In this document: positions 6,298 to 15,081 of the stretch, piece after piece | Layout: each line of letters begins with the position of its first letter | How positions within the stretch are numbered: position 1 is the stretch's first letter | Source: a virus | IMG/VR virus record: IMGVR_UViG_3300035698_010376 | Location: 1-22,706 of that record | Length of the DNA stretch: 22,706 nucleotides | Direction: 5' to 3' (one strand) | Translations under genes and position numbers: made by a program | Notes under the pieces: generated by a model | What the model was told of the DNA's origin: nothing | The model's database searches: none | What the model saw: the letters and a program-made list of their open reading frames with translations, nothing else

Positions 6298-7494
6298 ATG
6301 ACATATACGCCCGATCAAATCGACGCGACCATGAAACAGCTATACTCCGGACGTCGTCCAGAGAATATGGCATGCCAGCGTTACCCAACGCTGATGAAGA
6401 TGAAGAAAGTCGGGGGATTCACCGGCTCAAACATGAAGGTACCAATCTACACCGGCTTCGGTGGTGGTAGCTCCGGAACCATTGGCAACGCTATTGCTAA
6501 CGCATCGCAATCAAGCCGTGCAGCGTTTATCCTTACTCGTGCACAACGCTTCGCAGTGTTGCAAATCGGTGCTGAAACAATCTACGCAGCTGATGGCAAC
6601 AAAGGCTCGTTCGTAAAAGAGCTTAAGCGTGAAGGTGACCACAAGATTAAGCTAATGGGCAAAGACAGTGCGTTTGAGCTAATGGGCGACGGAACTGGTG
6701 TTCTGGGAACTGTTGCTTCGTACAGTGGTGCCGACCCATACGTTATTACACTGTCCAATGCTCGCGACACTCGCAAGTTCAACATTGGTCAAGTGATTAG
6801 TGAAGACGGTCTGCCTACTGCTGGTGGATGGACTGCGACAATCGAGAAGATTGACTCTGTTGCTGGAACAATCACTACTGTTTCTGCCCCATCTGGTGGC
6901 ACGCCCGCTGGCTCTGACAGCATCTACACTGACGGCGACGCGAACTCTCGTGTTGCTCAAGGTATCGGTGCATGGATTCCCCACGCAGCTCCAACATCAA
7001 CACCTTTCTTTGGTGTCGACCGAACAGTTCATCCACAATACCTAGCTGGTCACCGTCAAACTTTGGGTGGCGTTGGTATTGGTGAGAACTACATTCGACT
7101 CAACGAAGACATTGGCGACGCAGGCGGAAACCCTGACTACGGAGTTCTGTCTCACAAGAACTTTGCAAAGCTTTGTATTGAAGAGGAACAAAAGGCTCAA
7201 ACCGAGCAACCTGCCAAAGGGGCAACAGTCGGTTTTCAATTTGTAACAATTCAGACGAGCACGGGACCGATGAAAATCTACCCGGACCCTTCTTGTCCAG
7301 ACAATCGTGGTTACTCGCTAACTATGGCTGATTGGGAGATTCGTTACATGGGTCCAGGATTCCCACACATGGTGAAGGACGACAACAACACTGGTCTTCG
7401 TGGAGCTCTTACTGACTCTCTTGAGCAGCGTTTCCGTCAATGGTGGCAACCAGCGTGCTACGCGCCTGGTCACCAAGGCGTTTTCTCTATCTAA
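6298..7494 (+). CDS. Major capsid protein (HK97-fold type)
   Basis: 398 residues, with a strong GAGGT ribosome-binding site, immediately after the scaffold. The N-terminal part has a helical arm and a long spine-like region (LTRAQRFAVLQIGAETIYAAD, residues 79-99, and FVKELKREGDHKIKLMGKD, residues 105-123). Residues about 138-217 form a beta-rich insertion (VASYSGADPYVITLSNAR ... DSVAGTITTVSAPSGG), followed by GIGAWIPHAAPTSTPFFGVDR (222-242). That arrangement is familiar from podovirus major head proteins with an inserted domain. The C-terminus is MEQRF-like (LEQRFRQWWQPACYAPG). It forms the icosahedral shell. The assignment rests on position, length and remembered family pattern. Confidence 0.87.
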   Translation: MTYTPDQIDATMKQLYSGRRPENMACQRYPTLMKMKKVGGFTGSNMKVPIYTGFGGGSSGTIGNAIANASQSSRAAFILTRAQRFAVLQIGAETIYAADGNKGSFVKELKREGDHKIKLMGKDSAFELMGDGTGVLGTVASYSGADPYVITLSNARDTRKFNIGQVISEDGLPTAGGWTATIEKIDSVAGTITTVSAPSGGTPAGSDSIYTDGDANSRVAQGIGAWIPHAAPTSTPFFGVDRTVHPQYLAGHRQTLGGVGIGENYIRLNEDIGDAGGNPDYGVLSHKNFAKLCIEEEQKAQTEQPAKGATVGFQFVTIQTSTGPMKIYPDPSCPDNRGYSLTMADWEIRYMGPGFPHMVKDDNNTGLRGALTDSLEQRFRQWWQPACYAPGHQGVFSI

Positions 7495-7509
7495 GAAAGG
7501 TCCATCACT

Positions 7510-7860
7510 ATGATGAAATCAAAAATAAAAACCTTTGGCTTTAACAAGGTATCCCTCTCGGGACACTTTGATGCCTCAGGTTCGAGTGCACCGTCGGGGC
7601 TTAAGGCCCCTGGCGTTGCCAGCGCTGCCCGTTCCGGCACAGGCGTTTATGTGCTGACGCTGTTGGAAGATGTGACTGGGACTGATGTAGTCTTCGCGTC
7701 CGCCAGCACGAGCATTATCGGTACGGCTGCAAAGGTGACTGCTTATGACCTCACGGCAGGTACGGTAACAGTTACCACTGTAGGGGAAGACTTTGCCGTG
7801 GCTGACACCACTGGCATCGTCTACTTCTATCTTGAGCTTCAAGGCGGAGTTGACATCTAA
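7510..7860 (+). CDS. Small beta-rich head protein, possible decoration protein (116 aa)
   Basis: Follows the major capsid gene after 15 bases, with an AAAGG ribosome-binding site. After a short basic N-terminus (MMKSKIKTFGFNK), the protein is almost all Ala, Gly, Ser, Thr and Val beta-strand sequence (GVYVLTLLEDVTGTDVVFAS, VTAYDLTAGTVTVTTVGEDF). Small all-beta proteins in this position are often capsid decoration or cement proteins, which bind the expanded shell. No specific family is recognised, so decoration is inferred from size, composition and position. The two adjacent ATGs (7510, 7513) make the exact start uncertain by one residue. Confidence 0.75.
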   Translation: MMKSKIKTFGFNKVSLSGHFDASGSSAPSGLKAPGVASAARSGTGVYVLTLLEDVTGTDVVFASASTSIIGTAAKVTAYDLTAGTVTVTTVGEDFAVADTTGIVYFYLELQGGVDI

Positions 7861-7862
7861 CC

Positions 7863-8546
7863 ATGGCAGCTGAATCATATACGGCAGGCGAGTTGGTCAC
7901 TATGGCCAAGCGCCTTGCCGATATGGTGAACTCCAAGTTCATCAGCGATGAAGAGTGGCTGGACTACATCCGCAAGGGTGTGAAGAAGCTCTACCACTTA
8001 CTCATTCGCTCTGGGATGAGCTACAACGAGTCAACCTTCGCCATAACTGGTGACGGCTCGACCGTTGACCATTTAACGCCTGACGATTTCTTAGGAGTGA
8101 TTGTTGCTACGGAAACTCGTGGTAGCGACACCATTACTCTTAGGCAATTTCATGCACGAGACAGGGCACGGTATGAAAATCGCGTCAACGTCTACTCTCA
8201 TGTCTTCCGCGTTCGAACATCAGCTGGCGAGAGTTCAAAGATTAGAGTCCGTCCAACGCTGTCCGCTGCCGAGACGATAACAGTTGACTACATTCAATCA
8301 ACGGCCATCATCGACGAAACGACAGACGTGATTCTTTCTTGGGACGGGTGGGAGCGCATTGCTGTCCTTCACGCTGCGATACAAGCTGGCATCAAGGAAA
8401 ACTCTTCCGTTGATGCTCTCCGGCATGAGCTTGAGCAAGAGACACTACAAATCAGAGAAGCTGCAGACCTTCAATCGATGGAGCCATACGAGCTTACGCT
8501 TCGTGAATCTGGTGAGACTTTCTACGATTGGTGGAACGCATCATGA
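7863..8546 (+). CDS. Head-tail adaptor (connector) protein
   Basis: 227 residues. The N-terminal region ELVTMAKRLADMVNSKFISDEEWLDYIRKGVKKLYHLLI (residues 10-48) fits a phage connector pattern I recognise: a RADM-N-S-FV-D-E-(W/L)-x-x-YIN helix pair. A beta-rich middle follows, then C-terminal helices (DALRHELEQETLQIREAADL). Such proteins form the ring that seals the portal after packaging and joins it to the tail. The start at 7863 comes 2 bases after the preceding stop, with GGCGGAG about 14 bases upstream. Its place after the capsid genes and before fibre and nozzle genes supports the role. Confidence 0.75.
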   Translation: MAAESYTAGELVTMAKRLADMVNSKFISDEEWLDYIRKGVKKLYHLLIRSGMSYNESTFAITGDGSTVDHLTPDDFLGVIVATETRGSDTITLRQFHARDRARYENRVNVYSHVFRVRTSAGESSKIRVRPTLSAAETITVDYIQSTAIIDETTDVILSWDGWERIAVLHAAIQAGIKENSSVDALRHELEQETLQIREAADLQSMEPYELTLRESGETFYDWWNAS

Positions 8547-8848
8547 TTACGCCAATTCAATTTGAGCTAGTGCGCTCATTCGAAGCTGTCGCTAGAACAC
8601 TCAGGCGACTAACGAACTTCACAATGATGGTGTCACGTATCGATATACTTCACGGCGAACTCATCACCGTTGATTTCAACGGAACTTCAGACACGGTGAT
8701 AAACCACAAGCTTGGTCGCACAGCTAGGGGATGGCTTATCGCGTCCAAGAATCAGGACTGCCGGCTGTGGCAGACAGCCTCTAATGCCTCTTCTTTAACT
8801 TTACGGACAAGCGACGCGGGCACTACTGCATCCTTGTGGGTGTTCTAA
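8543..8848 (+). CDS. Small conserved phage structural protein (101 aa)
   Basis: The start chosen is ATG 8543, which forms an ATGA overlap with the adaptor stop and has GGTGGA about 9 bases upstream. An in-frame GTG at 8528 is less likely. The N-terminal 35 residues look helical (FELVRSFEAVARTLRRLTNF). The rest is a beta module with DTVINHKLGRTARGWLIASKNQDCRLW and a terminal TTASLWVF. The pattern HKLGR-x-x-RGW followed by strands and a final LWV is one I have seen in small podovirus virion proteins next to fibre and tail genes; their exact function is not established. It may bind or support the fibre encoded next. Confidence 0.7.
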   Translation: MITPIQFELVRSFEAVARTLRRLTNFTMMVSRIDILHGELITVDFNGTSDTVINHKLGRTARGWLIASKNQDCRLWQTASNASSLTLRTSDAGTTASLWVF

Positions 8849-10263
8849 TGCCAGTAACAATTACCGATCCATTACCAACGATTGCTGGCTCAACAGATGT
8901 TTGGGGCGGGTTACTCAATAGGTTCCTCGAGGCACTCCAGACCGCAGTCGAGGCAACCACTACGCCTGACGACATCGACATCACGACTAATCTAGACTTC
9001 AACAACTATAGCGCTGTTGATATGAAGGGTATCCTTTTTCGTGACCAAAGCGCATCCTTGGCTGACAACCTGTCAGTGTTCTTCAAATCTGGGGAACTCC
9101 ATGTAGTCGACGGCAACGGCAACGAGATACAGTTGACAATAGCTGGCGCGATTAACCTAGCGAGCGCTGGGGGTATCAGTGGAGATTACTCTGCTACAGC
9201 CGGAGCGACCGTTACATATTCTGTTGGCTCGGATTCCTATAAGTTCTACGGTGACACGAACAAATACGCAGATATACACTCATCAAATATTCGTTTCTTC
9301 TCAGGCGCGCTGACCTCCCCAACGAGTTACATCGGGTTCAATGTTCCGACCAATTTTACCGGAACCAGCTACTCGATGACGCTTCCGAGCGCACTCCCTG
9401 GCTCTGGCACTGAGGTTGTCACCCTGTCGTCGGGCGGGGTTCTTGATACATCGCTGAGCCTTACCGTTGATGATGTAACAATCAGTAATGATTTGATTGT
9501 TAGCGGCTTTGAAACTGTAGCGGAGTACCTAACAGTCGGCCAATATTTAACAGTCACTGGCAATATTACTGGCGGCGGGACTCTCACCGTTCCGGGTGAT
9601 ATTGTTTCGTCTGCTGGCGGCATCGACGTCGACACTACTATTGAGTCGGGCGGCAACCTGACTGTCGGCGGCACTGGCGCAATAACCAGCGACCTGACTG
9701 TTGGAGGCGATGTCACCGTGACGGGCGCGCTGACTATCACGTCGGGCGATTTCGCTATCACTGGCGGTGGTAGCATCACGGTCGGGGATGCGGACATTGG
9801 CCACGCAGATAGGGAAATAGTGCTGGGGCCAAGCGAGGCGTTTATTGCGGATGTCGTCGCCCCTGGCGTAATTACCAGGAACACCGCAACAGGCGCGGGG
9901 CCAGGTACTGTTACGATGACTACTCACACGGATAGTTTTGCCTATGCTTCGGTCACGATGCCGCTGAGAATCCCCGTCGGGAAACGAATCACCTCGATTA
10001 GTATTAACGTGGGCACTTACACCGCGACCACTCCATTCCAAAGCGACTATCTCCGCCTGATTAAGACCACGTCAGGCTCGCGCTCGACGATTTCAACCGC
10101 AACCATCTCAGGCGCTGGAACAGCGACGAGTGCAGGCATTAACCATACCGTGGTTTCTGGATCCGCGTATCAGCTGCATGTCCAGGTTCATGCTAAAGCC
10201 TTTCACTATAATGCAAGGACCATCACATGGAGAGACGTCACTGTGACGTATGACCAAGTATGA
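8848..10263 (+). CDS. Beta-repeat fibre protein (head or tail fibre)
   Basis: 471 residues from ATG 8848 (TAATG overlap with the previous stop). An in-frame GTG at 8836 is possible. The short helical N-terminus (residues 1-40) could be the attachment part. Residues 48-215 resemble the shaft units of phage fibres (LDFNNYSAVDMKGILFRDQ, SGELHVVDGNGNEIQLTIAG, YSMTLPSALPGSGTEVVTLS). Residues about 226-317 carry many short LTVxG-type repeats (YLTVTGNITGGG, NLTVGGTG, DLTVGGDVTVTG) expected to form a trimeric beta-helix. The C-terminal 150 residues are non-repetitive and may be the tip, which could bind host or surface. Whether it sits on the head or the tail cannot be decided from sequence. Confidence 0.78.
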   Translation: MPVTITDPLPTIAGSTDVWGGLLNRFLEALQTAVEATTTPDDIDITTNLDFNNYSAVDMKGILFRDQSASLADNLSVFFKSGELHVVDGNGNEIQLTIAGAINLASAGGISGDYSATAGATVTYSVGSDSYKFYGDTNKYADIHSSNIRFFSGALTSPTSYIGFNVPTNFTGTSYSMTLPSALPGSGTEVVTLSSGGVLDTSLSLTVDDVTISNDLIVSGFETVAEYLTVGQYLTVTGNITGGGTLTVPGDIVSSAGGIDVDTTIESGGNLTVGGTGAITSDLTVGGDVTVTGALTITSGDFAITGGGSITVGDADIGHADREIVLGPSEAFIADVVAPGVITRNTATGAGPGTVTMTTHTDSFAYASVTMPLRIPVGKRITSISINVGTYTATTPFQSDYLRLIKTTSGSRSTISTATISGAGTATSAGINHTVVSGSAYQLHVQVHAKAFHYNARTITWRDVTVTYDQV

Positions 10264-13200
10264 CCGTAGAATGGAAGACGATACCTATTCCGCTCGCGGT
10301 AGGGATTGAGACCAAGACCGATAACAAGGTTATTGATCATACTCAACTTGCGGACTTACAGAATGGCGTCTTCCACGAGAAAGCTTCTATCATTAAGCGC
10401 AACGGCTACACTAAGCTTGGGCGCTTCAACGAAACCAGCCAAGAGAACATAGTTTCGGGCCGTGCTCTAATTTCGCACAAAGATAGCCTCCTGGCAGCTG
10501 ATGATGTCTATTGTTACTCCCGCAAGGGGTCTAAAGATGCATGGACCACCCATGGTCAAATTGACGCATTCAGCGCAACAACACAGAAGTACGCAGGATC
10601 TCAGGAAGGCCAAAAAAACGTCGATGTTTCTGAGCACCTCGGAGTGCGTTGCATGGTGTGGGAAACTGAGGCCGGTGCCATAAAGTGCTCCCTCTATGAC
10701 ATAGAGACCGACAGCGCATTCGTTGAGACTTATACTGTTAAATCCTCAGGGGGCAATTCACCTCGCGTTGGCATCTCAAGTGGAAACTTTATTATATGCT
10801 ACGCGGTTGGCGCAACTCTGCGGACTAGAACTGTTCCGTGCCTTAACCCAAGTACTGGGGCCTTTAGCTCGGAGTTTACATTAGCGCCAGCAGATGGTTT
10901 TCATGATGACGCGATATACGACCTAGTAGAAGTGGGGTCAAGGTTAGCGATTTACTTTAAGAGCAACACCCTATCAGCTGGTATTCTGTACCATTGCGTA
11001 GTTGGGTTCTTAGACTCAATTGGTGACTTCGCATTTGTTACTCCAGTACGATTTGGAACTGCGTCTACGTACGGCGTTGCGATTAGCTACTCGGTGCCGC
11101 CTAACATTCTCTACTGCATAACAAATAACAAAGTATACTTCGTCGGAGCTTCTGATTTAATCGCAACTGAAGGCGAGGACTCCGCTACGAGTACCAGCAA
11201 CCTTGTTAGCAATGCTGTTCGCGTCTCGTGCGTTGGGGATGACTTTGGTGGCATTTGGGTATTCTCTGAGCTTGCAGCAAGCGACGCATGGAATCATCGC
11301 GTTGAAGTTGAGTACATCAATGCCTATCGACACCCCGATGCTGGCCAACTACAACCTTGTGCGCTCTACCATTGTGGTCTGGCCGTTGCGCCGTTCATGC
11401 GTGGTGGTCATTGCTACGTGACAGTTGCGCATGAGACCGCTCTTCAGTCGTGCTACCTCATCTACAGGATTGCAGTTCTGGACGCCACTCCGTTTGGCCA
11501 AACTCAAGTTGCGGGTCCGGACTCAGCCTCCGATGTGACGTGCAGTCTAGTCGGAAAAATCCACCCTGGCGTTGGCTTTGGGAATCTCCCTGGATACATA
11601 GTTCCTAAGCCGACATCTGACAGATACATCCTGCCGTTAGCCCTAAAGACTCGAGTAGATGCAGGCACAAACGTTGTCTTCACAGAGACAAACACAGCAA
11701 TTGCTACATTAGACTTTGATATTCAAGACACTTTTAACGCTGTAACAGTTGGCGACTCCACCTATATTCAAGGCGGGCTACTTTACAAATACGATGGCGT
11801 TTCTGCCGTTGAAGTTGGCTGCCTTGTGTATCCCGAAAATGTTGCGGTCGCGGGCTCAGCTGACAGTGGTGGCCTCGTTGATACAAAGACCTACAAATAT
11901 CGAGTGTATTGGGAGCGTCAGCTGGCCAATGGCGAACTCGAGAAATCAACAACCGCAGCAGTCTACACTATCAATGCAACTGGCGGTTCGTCTCCTGCTT
12001 TTTCCGGAAGCGACGACACAGTAACCCTGACGGTCCCCACTCTATCTCACACACTGTTCACAGCGGAACACAGTAGAGGGGAGTGGCATCTGGCTATATA
12101 TCGCACGGAGGCTGACCCTAGCACTGCAGCACCTTACTATCGAGTAAGCAGTCACGACCCTGCAGTAACTGGCGCAAACAATCTCGTTGCTAATGCACCA
12201 AGCTCGAACACGATTGATTTCATTGACAAGATGACTGACGCGGTTCTTGTCACTAAAGAGCTTGATTATCTAAACACTGGCGAGCTTGACCATACTGCTC
12301 CATCGCATTCGAATGTGATGGGTTACGCTAAGGGACGCATTTGGCTTGGTGGCGGAGACCTCTCACCATCTCGCGTTCAGTATTCAAAGCTTCGTTTCCT
12401 CGGGGAGCCTGTCAACTTCAATGATTCGCTCACGGTTGACGTGCCTGAAGAAGGTGGCGTCGTCACTGCTATTGCAGAGATGAGTGGGCAAGTGATTGTC
12501 TTCAAGCAAGACCGCATCTACGTGCTCGGTGGAGAAGGCCCAAACAACTTGGGTGCTGCTGGTAGCTTCACAGGGGCGCAGTTGCTTCAATCCGACACTG
12601 GCTGCATTACGCAGCGCTCTGTCGTTCGTACTTCGCAGGGGCTTATGTTTCAAAGCGCTAAGGGTATCTACATCCTAACGCAGGACATGCAGACTGTTTA
12701 TATCGGCTCACCTGTCGAGCGATACAACTATCAAACTATTACCTCCGCTGAAGTGATGAGTGATCAGAACGAGGTCAGATTCCTGACTGATGTTGGTCGA
12801 ACGCTGGTCTACAACTTTCAGTTCGGAATGTGGTCAACCTTCACCAATGTTGTTGGCGTAGATGCGGTAGTTCACAATGGCGTCTACCACTGCTTGCGAC
12901 TTAACGGCACGGTCTATAAGGAAACAGAAAACCACTACCTTGATAGTGGAACACCGTACTCGCTTGAGGTTGAGACTGGATGGATACGCGCAGAGGGGCA
13001 ACAGGGATACTTCAGGTGCAAGCGAGTAACAGTACTCGGCGACTATCACTCCCCTCACGTTCTTCGTTGCAACATTAGTTATAACTACAAGCCGTATCAT
13101 GAGCAGACAGAAGAATGGGACCCAGCGACTGTCTTGGACAATGTGAATTACGGCGCTGGTGATTACAGTGATGGAAGCTATGGCGGTGGCGACGAGGTTG

Positions 13201-13364
13201 TCTACCAAGCTGAATTCAACATGGAGCGTCAGAAAGTGCAGTCCATCAAATATAGATTTATCGAGCGCCAGCCTACGGGGCAGGGCATGGAGATAACAGA
13301 GCTGGCCGTTCGTGTTGGCGTTAAGCAGTACTCGTTCAGAGTCAGCGAAGGAAGAAAAACATGA
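10260..13364 (+). CDS. Large tail protein, nozzle-like (1034 aa)
   Basis: Starts at ATG 10260 with an ATGA overlap. The N-terminus (EWKTIPIPLAVGIETKTDNKVIDHTQLADLQNGVFHEKASIIKRNGYTKL) fits the large tail nozzle/tubular-B-like proteins of podoviruses. These begin with a parameter-like segment followed by many beta-propeller-like strands. Residues about 528-633 resemble a fibronectin type III-like domain (KTYKYRVYWE ... TVTLTVPTL ... WHLAIYRTEA). Later residues (DQNEVRFLTDVGRTLVYNFQFGMWST) continue the blade-type repeats. It probably forms the end of the short tail and interacts with the host envelope. No lysozyme or other enzyme motif is visible. It is the largest gene of the window, as expected for a nozzle. 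Confidence 0.75.
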   Translation: MTVEWKTIPIPLAVGIETKTDNKVIDHTQLADLQNGVFHEKASIIKRNGYTKLGRFNETSQENIVSGRALISHKDSLLAADDVYCYSRKGSKDAWTTHGQIDAFSATTQKYAGSQEGQKNVDVSEHLGVRCMVWETEAGAIKCSLYDIETDSAFVETYTVKSSGGNSPRVGISSGNFIICYAVGATLRTRTVPCLNPSTGAFSSEFTLAPADGFHDDAIYDLVEVGSRLAIYFKSNTLSAGILYHCVVGFLDSIGDFAFVTPVRFGTASTYGVAISYSVPPNILYCITNNKVYFVGASDLIATEGEDSATSTSNLVSNAVRVSCVGDDFGGIWVFSELAASDAWNHRVEVEYINAYRHPDAGQLQPCALYHCGLAVAPFMRGGHCYVTVAHETALQSCYLIYRIAVLDATPFGQTQVAGPDSASDVTCSLVGKIHPGVGFGNLPGYIVPKPTSDRYILPLALKTRVDAGTNVVFTETNTAIATLDFDIQDTFNAVTVGDSTYIQGGLLYKYDGVSAVEVGCLVYPENVAVAGSADSGGLVDTKTYKYRVYWERQLANGELEKSTTAAVYTINATGGSSPAFSGSDDTVTLTVPTLSHTLFTAEHSRGEWHLAIYRTEADPSTAAPYYRVSSHDPAVTGANNLVANAPSSNTIDFIDKMTDAVLVTKELDYLNTGELDHTAPSHSNVMGYAKGRIWLGGGDLSPSRVQYSKLRFLGEPVNFNDSLTVDVPEEGGVVTAIAEMSGQVIVFKQDRIYVLGGEGPNNLGAAGSFTGAQLLQSDTGCITQRSVVRTSQGLMFQSAKGIYILTQDMQTVYIGSPVERYNYQTITSAEVMSDQNEVRFLTDVGRTLVYNFQFGMWSTFTNVVGVDAVVHNGVYHCLRLNGTVYKETENHYLDSGTPYSLEVETGWIRAEGQQGYFRCKRVTVLGDYHSPHVLRCNISYNYKPYHEQTEEWDPATVLDNVNYGAGDYSDGSYGGGDEVVYQAEFNMERQKVQSIKYRFIERQPTGQGMEITELAVRVGVKQYSFRVSEGRKT

Positions 13365-14539
13365 GTAAATACTACGAGCCTGCCGAGAAAGAAAGTAAAT
13401 ATCCCACGCCAAAACCGCAAGGCACTGAGGGAGCTGGCAATTCGCGCAGCCGAAGCGCTAGAGACACAGCTGCCGACTTAGGAAGGAAAGCCGGAGACGT
13501 TGCAGGAATGGGATGGAACGCCCTTAAAAACATGAACCGTGGCAATGGCGACAAGTATGGCGACCAGATGATGCGCCAAATCGCTGGTGAGCGAGGCGGG
13601 TATGTCAACGCAGGCAACCAACGCGGCATTGCAGACCGAGAGATGTACGCCTGGGAGGCGCAGAATAAGCGAGCTCCAGAAGTTGTCGGCGCACAGTCGC
13701 AGCACTCAAACTTTCGCGGAAACCAGGACCAACTTGCTTCGATGCTCTACAACAGAGCCAACGGGCAAGGCCCCTCTGTAGCTGACACCGCAGCTAAACA
13801 GACACTGCAACGAGGAATGGGTCAACAGCAAGCCATGGCAGCCTCGGCACGTCCTGGAAACTCAGCAATGTCAGCCAGGCAAGCCTCTCAACAAGGCAGC
13901 AATATGGCTGGCTCGGTGGCCGGTGAAGCAGCACTTGGCAGAGCGCAAGAGTCAATGACAGCCGCTAATTCGCTAGGCAACGTTCTGGCTTCTGCTCGTG
14001 GGCAAGACGAGCGCGTGAATATCAACAACGCAAATATGCGGCAGGGCGCAAGTCAGGCCAACGCTGACGCATACCTGCGCAACCAAGCACAGAACAACCA
14101 GTTTGCTGGAACGATGAGAGCGCAACAGGTTCAGTTAATGGGTCAACAGCAAGCTGGGCACGCAGCCTACAATGCTCAAATAGGTCAGCGCTACAACACG
14201 TTAATGGGGTCTGACACTGACGATGGCAGCAAGGGCGGACTTGGAATTATTGGCTCCATCGCTTCGTACATTTCCGACAAGAACCTCAAGAAGGACATCA
14301 AGGGCGGAGAGGCTGACGTCGACGAGATGCTCGATAAGCTCAAGCCTTACTCGTACAAATACAAAGACCCAAAGCACGGAGAAGGCGACCAGAACTCTGT
14401 GATGGCTCAAGACTTAGAGAAGTCAAAGCTTGGCAAGAAAATGGTGGTCAACACCAGCCAAGGCAAGGTGATTGATTACACGAAGGCATTGCCAACGATG
14501 TTAAGCGCGTTGGCTCGAATGAAAAAGGATAAGAAATAA
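13361..14539 (+). CDS. Internal virion-like protein with C-terminal S74 (intramolecular chaperone) domain
   Basis: 392 residues, starting with an ATGA overlap. Residues 1-300 are Gln/Asn/Ala/Ser-rich and helical with no fibre-type beta repeats, as in phage ejection proteins. Residues 304-392 match the S74/endosialidase-type chaperone domain: ISDKNLKKDIK (S305 at the expected self-cleavage point, K310 as the likely catalytic partner), MLDKLKPYSYKYKD, SVMAQDLEKSKLGKKMVV and IDYTKALPTMLSALARM. In tailspikes this domain assists trimer folding and then cuts itself off. Its presence on a non-fibre protein, next to two ejection-type proteins, suggests assembly or processing of an internal component. 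An 18-base direct repeat (13816-13833 and 14137-14154) encodes MGQQQA twice, at residues 153 and 260. Confidence 0.75.
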   Translation: MSKYYEPAEKESKYPTPKPQGTEGAGNSRSRSARDTAADLGRKAGDVAGMGWNALKNMNRGNGDKYGDQMMRQIAGERGGYVNAGNQRGIADREMYAWEAQNKRAPEVVGAQSQHSNFRGNQDQLASMLYNRANGQGPSVADTAAKQTLQRGMGQQQAMAASARPGNSAMSARQASQQGSNMAGSVAGEAALGRAQESMTAANSLGNVLASARGQDERVNINNANMRQGASQANADAYLRNQAQNNQFAGTMRAQQVQLMGQQQAGHAAYNAQIGQRYNTLMGSDTDDGSKGGLGIIGSIASYISDKNLKKDIKGGEADVDEMLDKLKPYSYKYKDPKHGEGDQNSVMAQDLEKSKLGKKMVVNTSQGKVIDYTKALPTMLSALARMKKDKK

Positions 14540-15081
14540 TGAGCAGCGATTACGAAAAAAAAGAAGAAGTTTCACCTGAAGGTTGGGCGTCCTACCGAAG
14601 CGACAAGAAGCGTAAAAAGAAGCGTGTACGTGCTGACGACCTTCAAGTCGTAAGCGCAGAGCGTATCAAGCCAGACCGAAGTGGCGAGGTGGACAAGGCT
14701 TTAAAGGAGTTTACTAAAGGCCTAAATTTCGGCAAAGACGATGACCGTTCTCCAGGGGGAGACCTAACCAAGCAGATTGCTAGTCAGAAGAAACCGTCTT
14801 TCTCGGAGAAGACTTACGCGAAACTTAATGACGACGACAGCTCCAAACTCATGCCTTCTTATAAAGAAAGAGAAGCAGCACAGAGCGCCAAGAATGTCGT
14901 CTCCGATAAAGACATCAAGAAGCACAGCAATACTAACGCTGCAAAGGCCGACAAGGAGCTTGCTGAGTTTACCGAGGGAATGTTTGACCCTGAAGAAGAA
15001 GAATACGACAAAAGGAAAAAACGTCGCAACTCATTCTTGAGTCTGTCGGGTTCAGTGGCACGTGATCGAGTAGGCGGGTAA
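14539..15081 (+). CDS. Highly charged hypothetical protein in the ejection module (180 aa)
   Basis: The ATG overlaps the previous stop by one base (TAATG). The protein is dominated by Lys, Asp, Glu and Ser and is probably largely disordered, with basic clusters near residues 23-29 (KKRKKKR) and 158-162 (KRKKRR). A short motif occurs twice: DKALKEFTKGLNF (residues 53-65) and DKELAEFTEGMFD (residues 139-151). It lies between the S74-domain protein and the 881-residue protein in a chain of 1-base overlaps, so co-expression in the virion-internal module is likely. No family is recognised. Confidence 0.75.
   Translation: MSSDYEKKEEVSPEGWASYRSDKKRKKKRVRADDLQVVSAERIKPDRSGEVDKALKEFTKGLNFGKDDDRSPGGDLTKQIASQKKPSFSEKTYAKLNDDDSSKLMPSYKEREAAQSAKNVVSDKDIKKHSNTNAAKADKELAEFTEGMFDPEEEEYDKRKKRRNSFLSLSGSVARDRVGG

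Noticed and set aside
8528-8542. Upstream GTG start for the 101-residue structural protein
   Set aside because: ATG 8543 gives the ATGA overlap seen throughout the cluster and better ribosome-binding-site spacing.
9369-9884. 171-residue leftward ORF inside the fibre gene
   Set aside because: It mirrors the Gly/Thr/Val repeats of the fibre gene. Its Pro/Ser/Val composition is what an antisense reading of such repeats gives.
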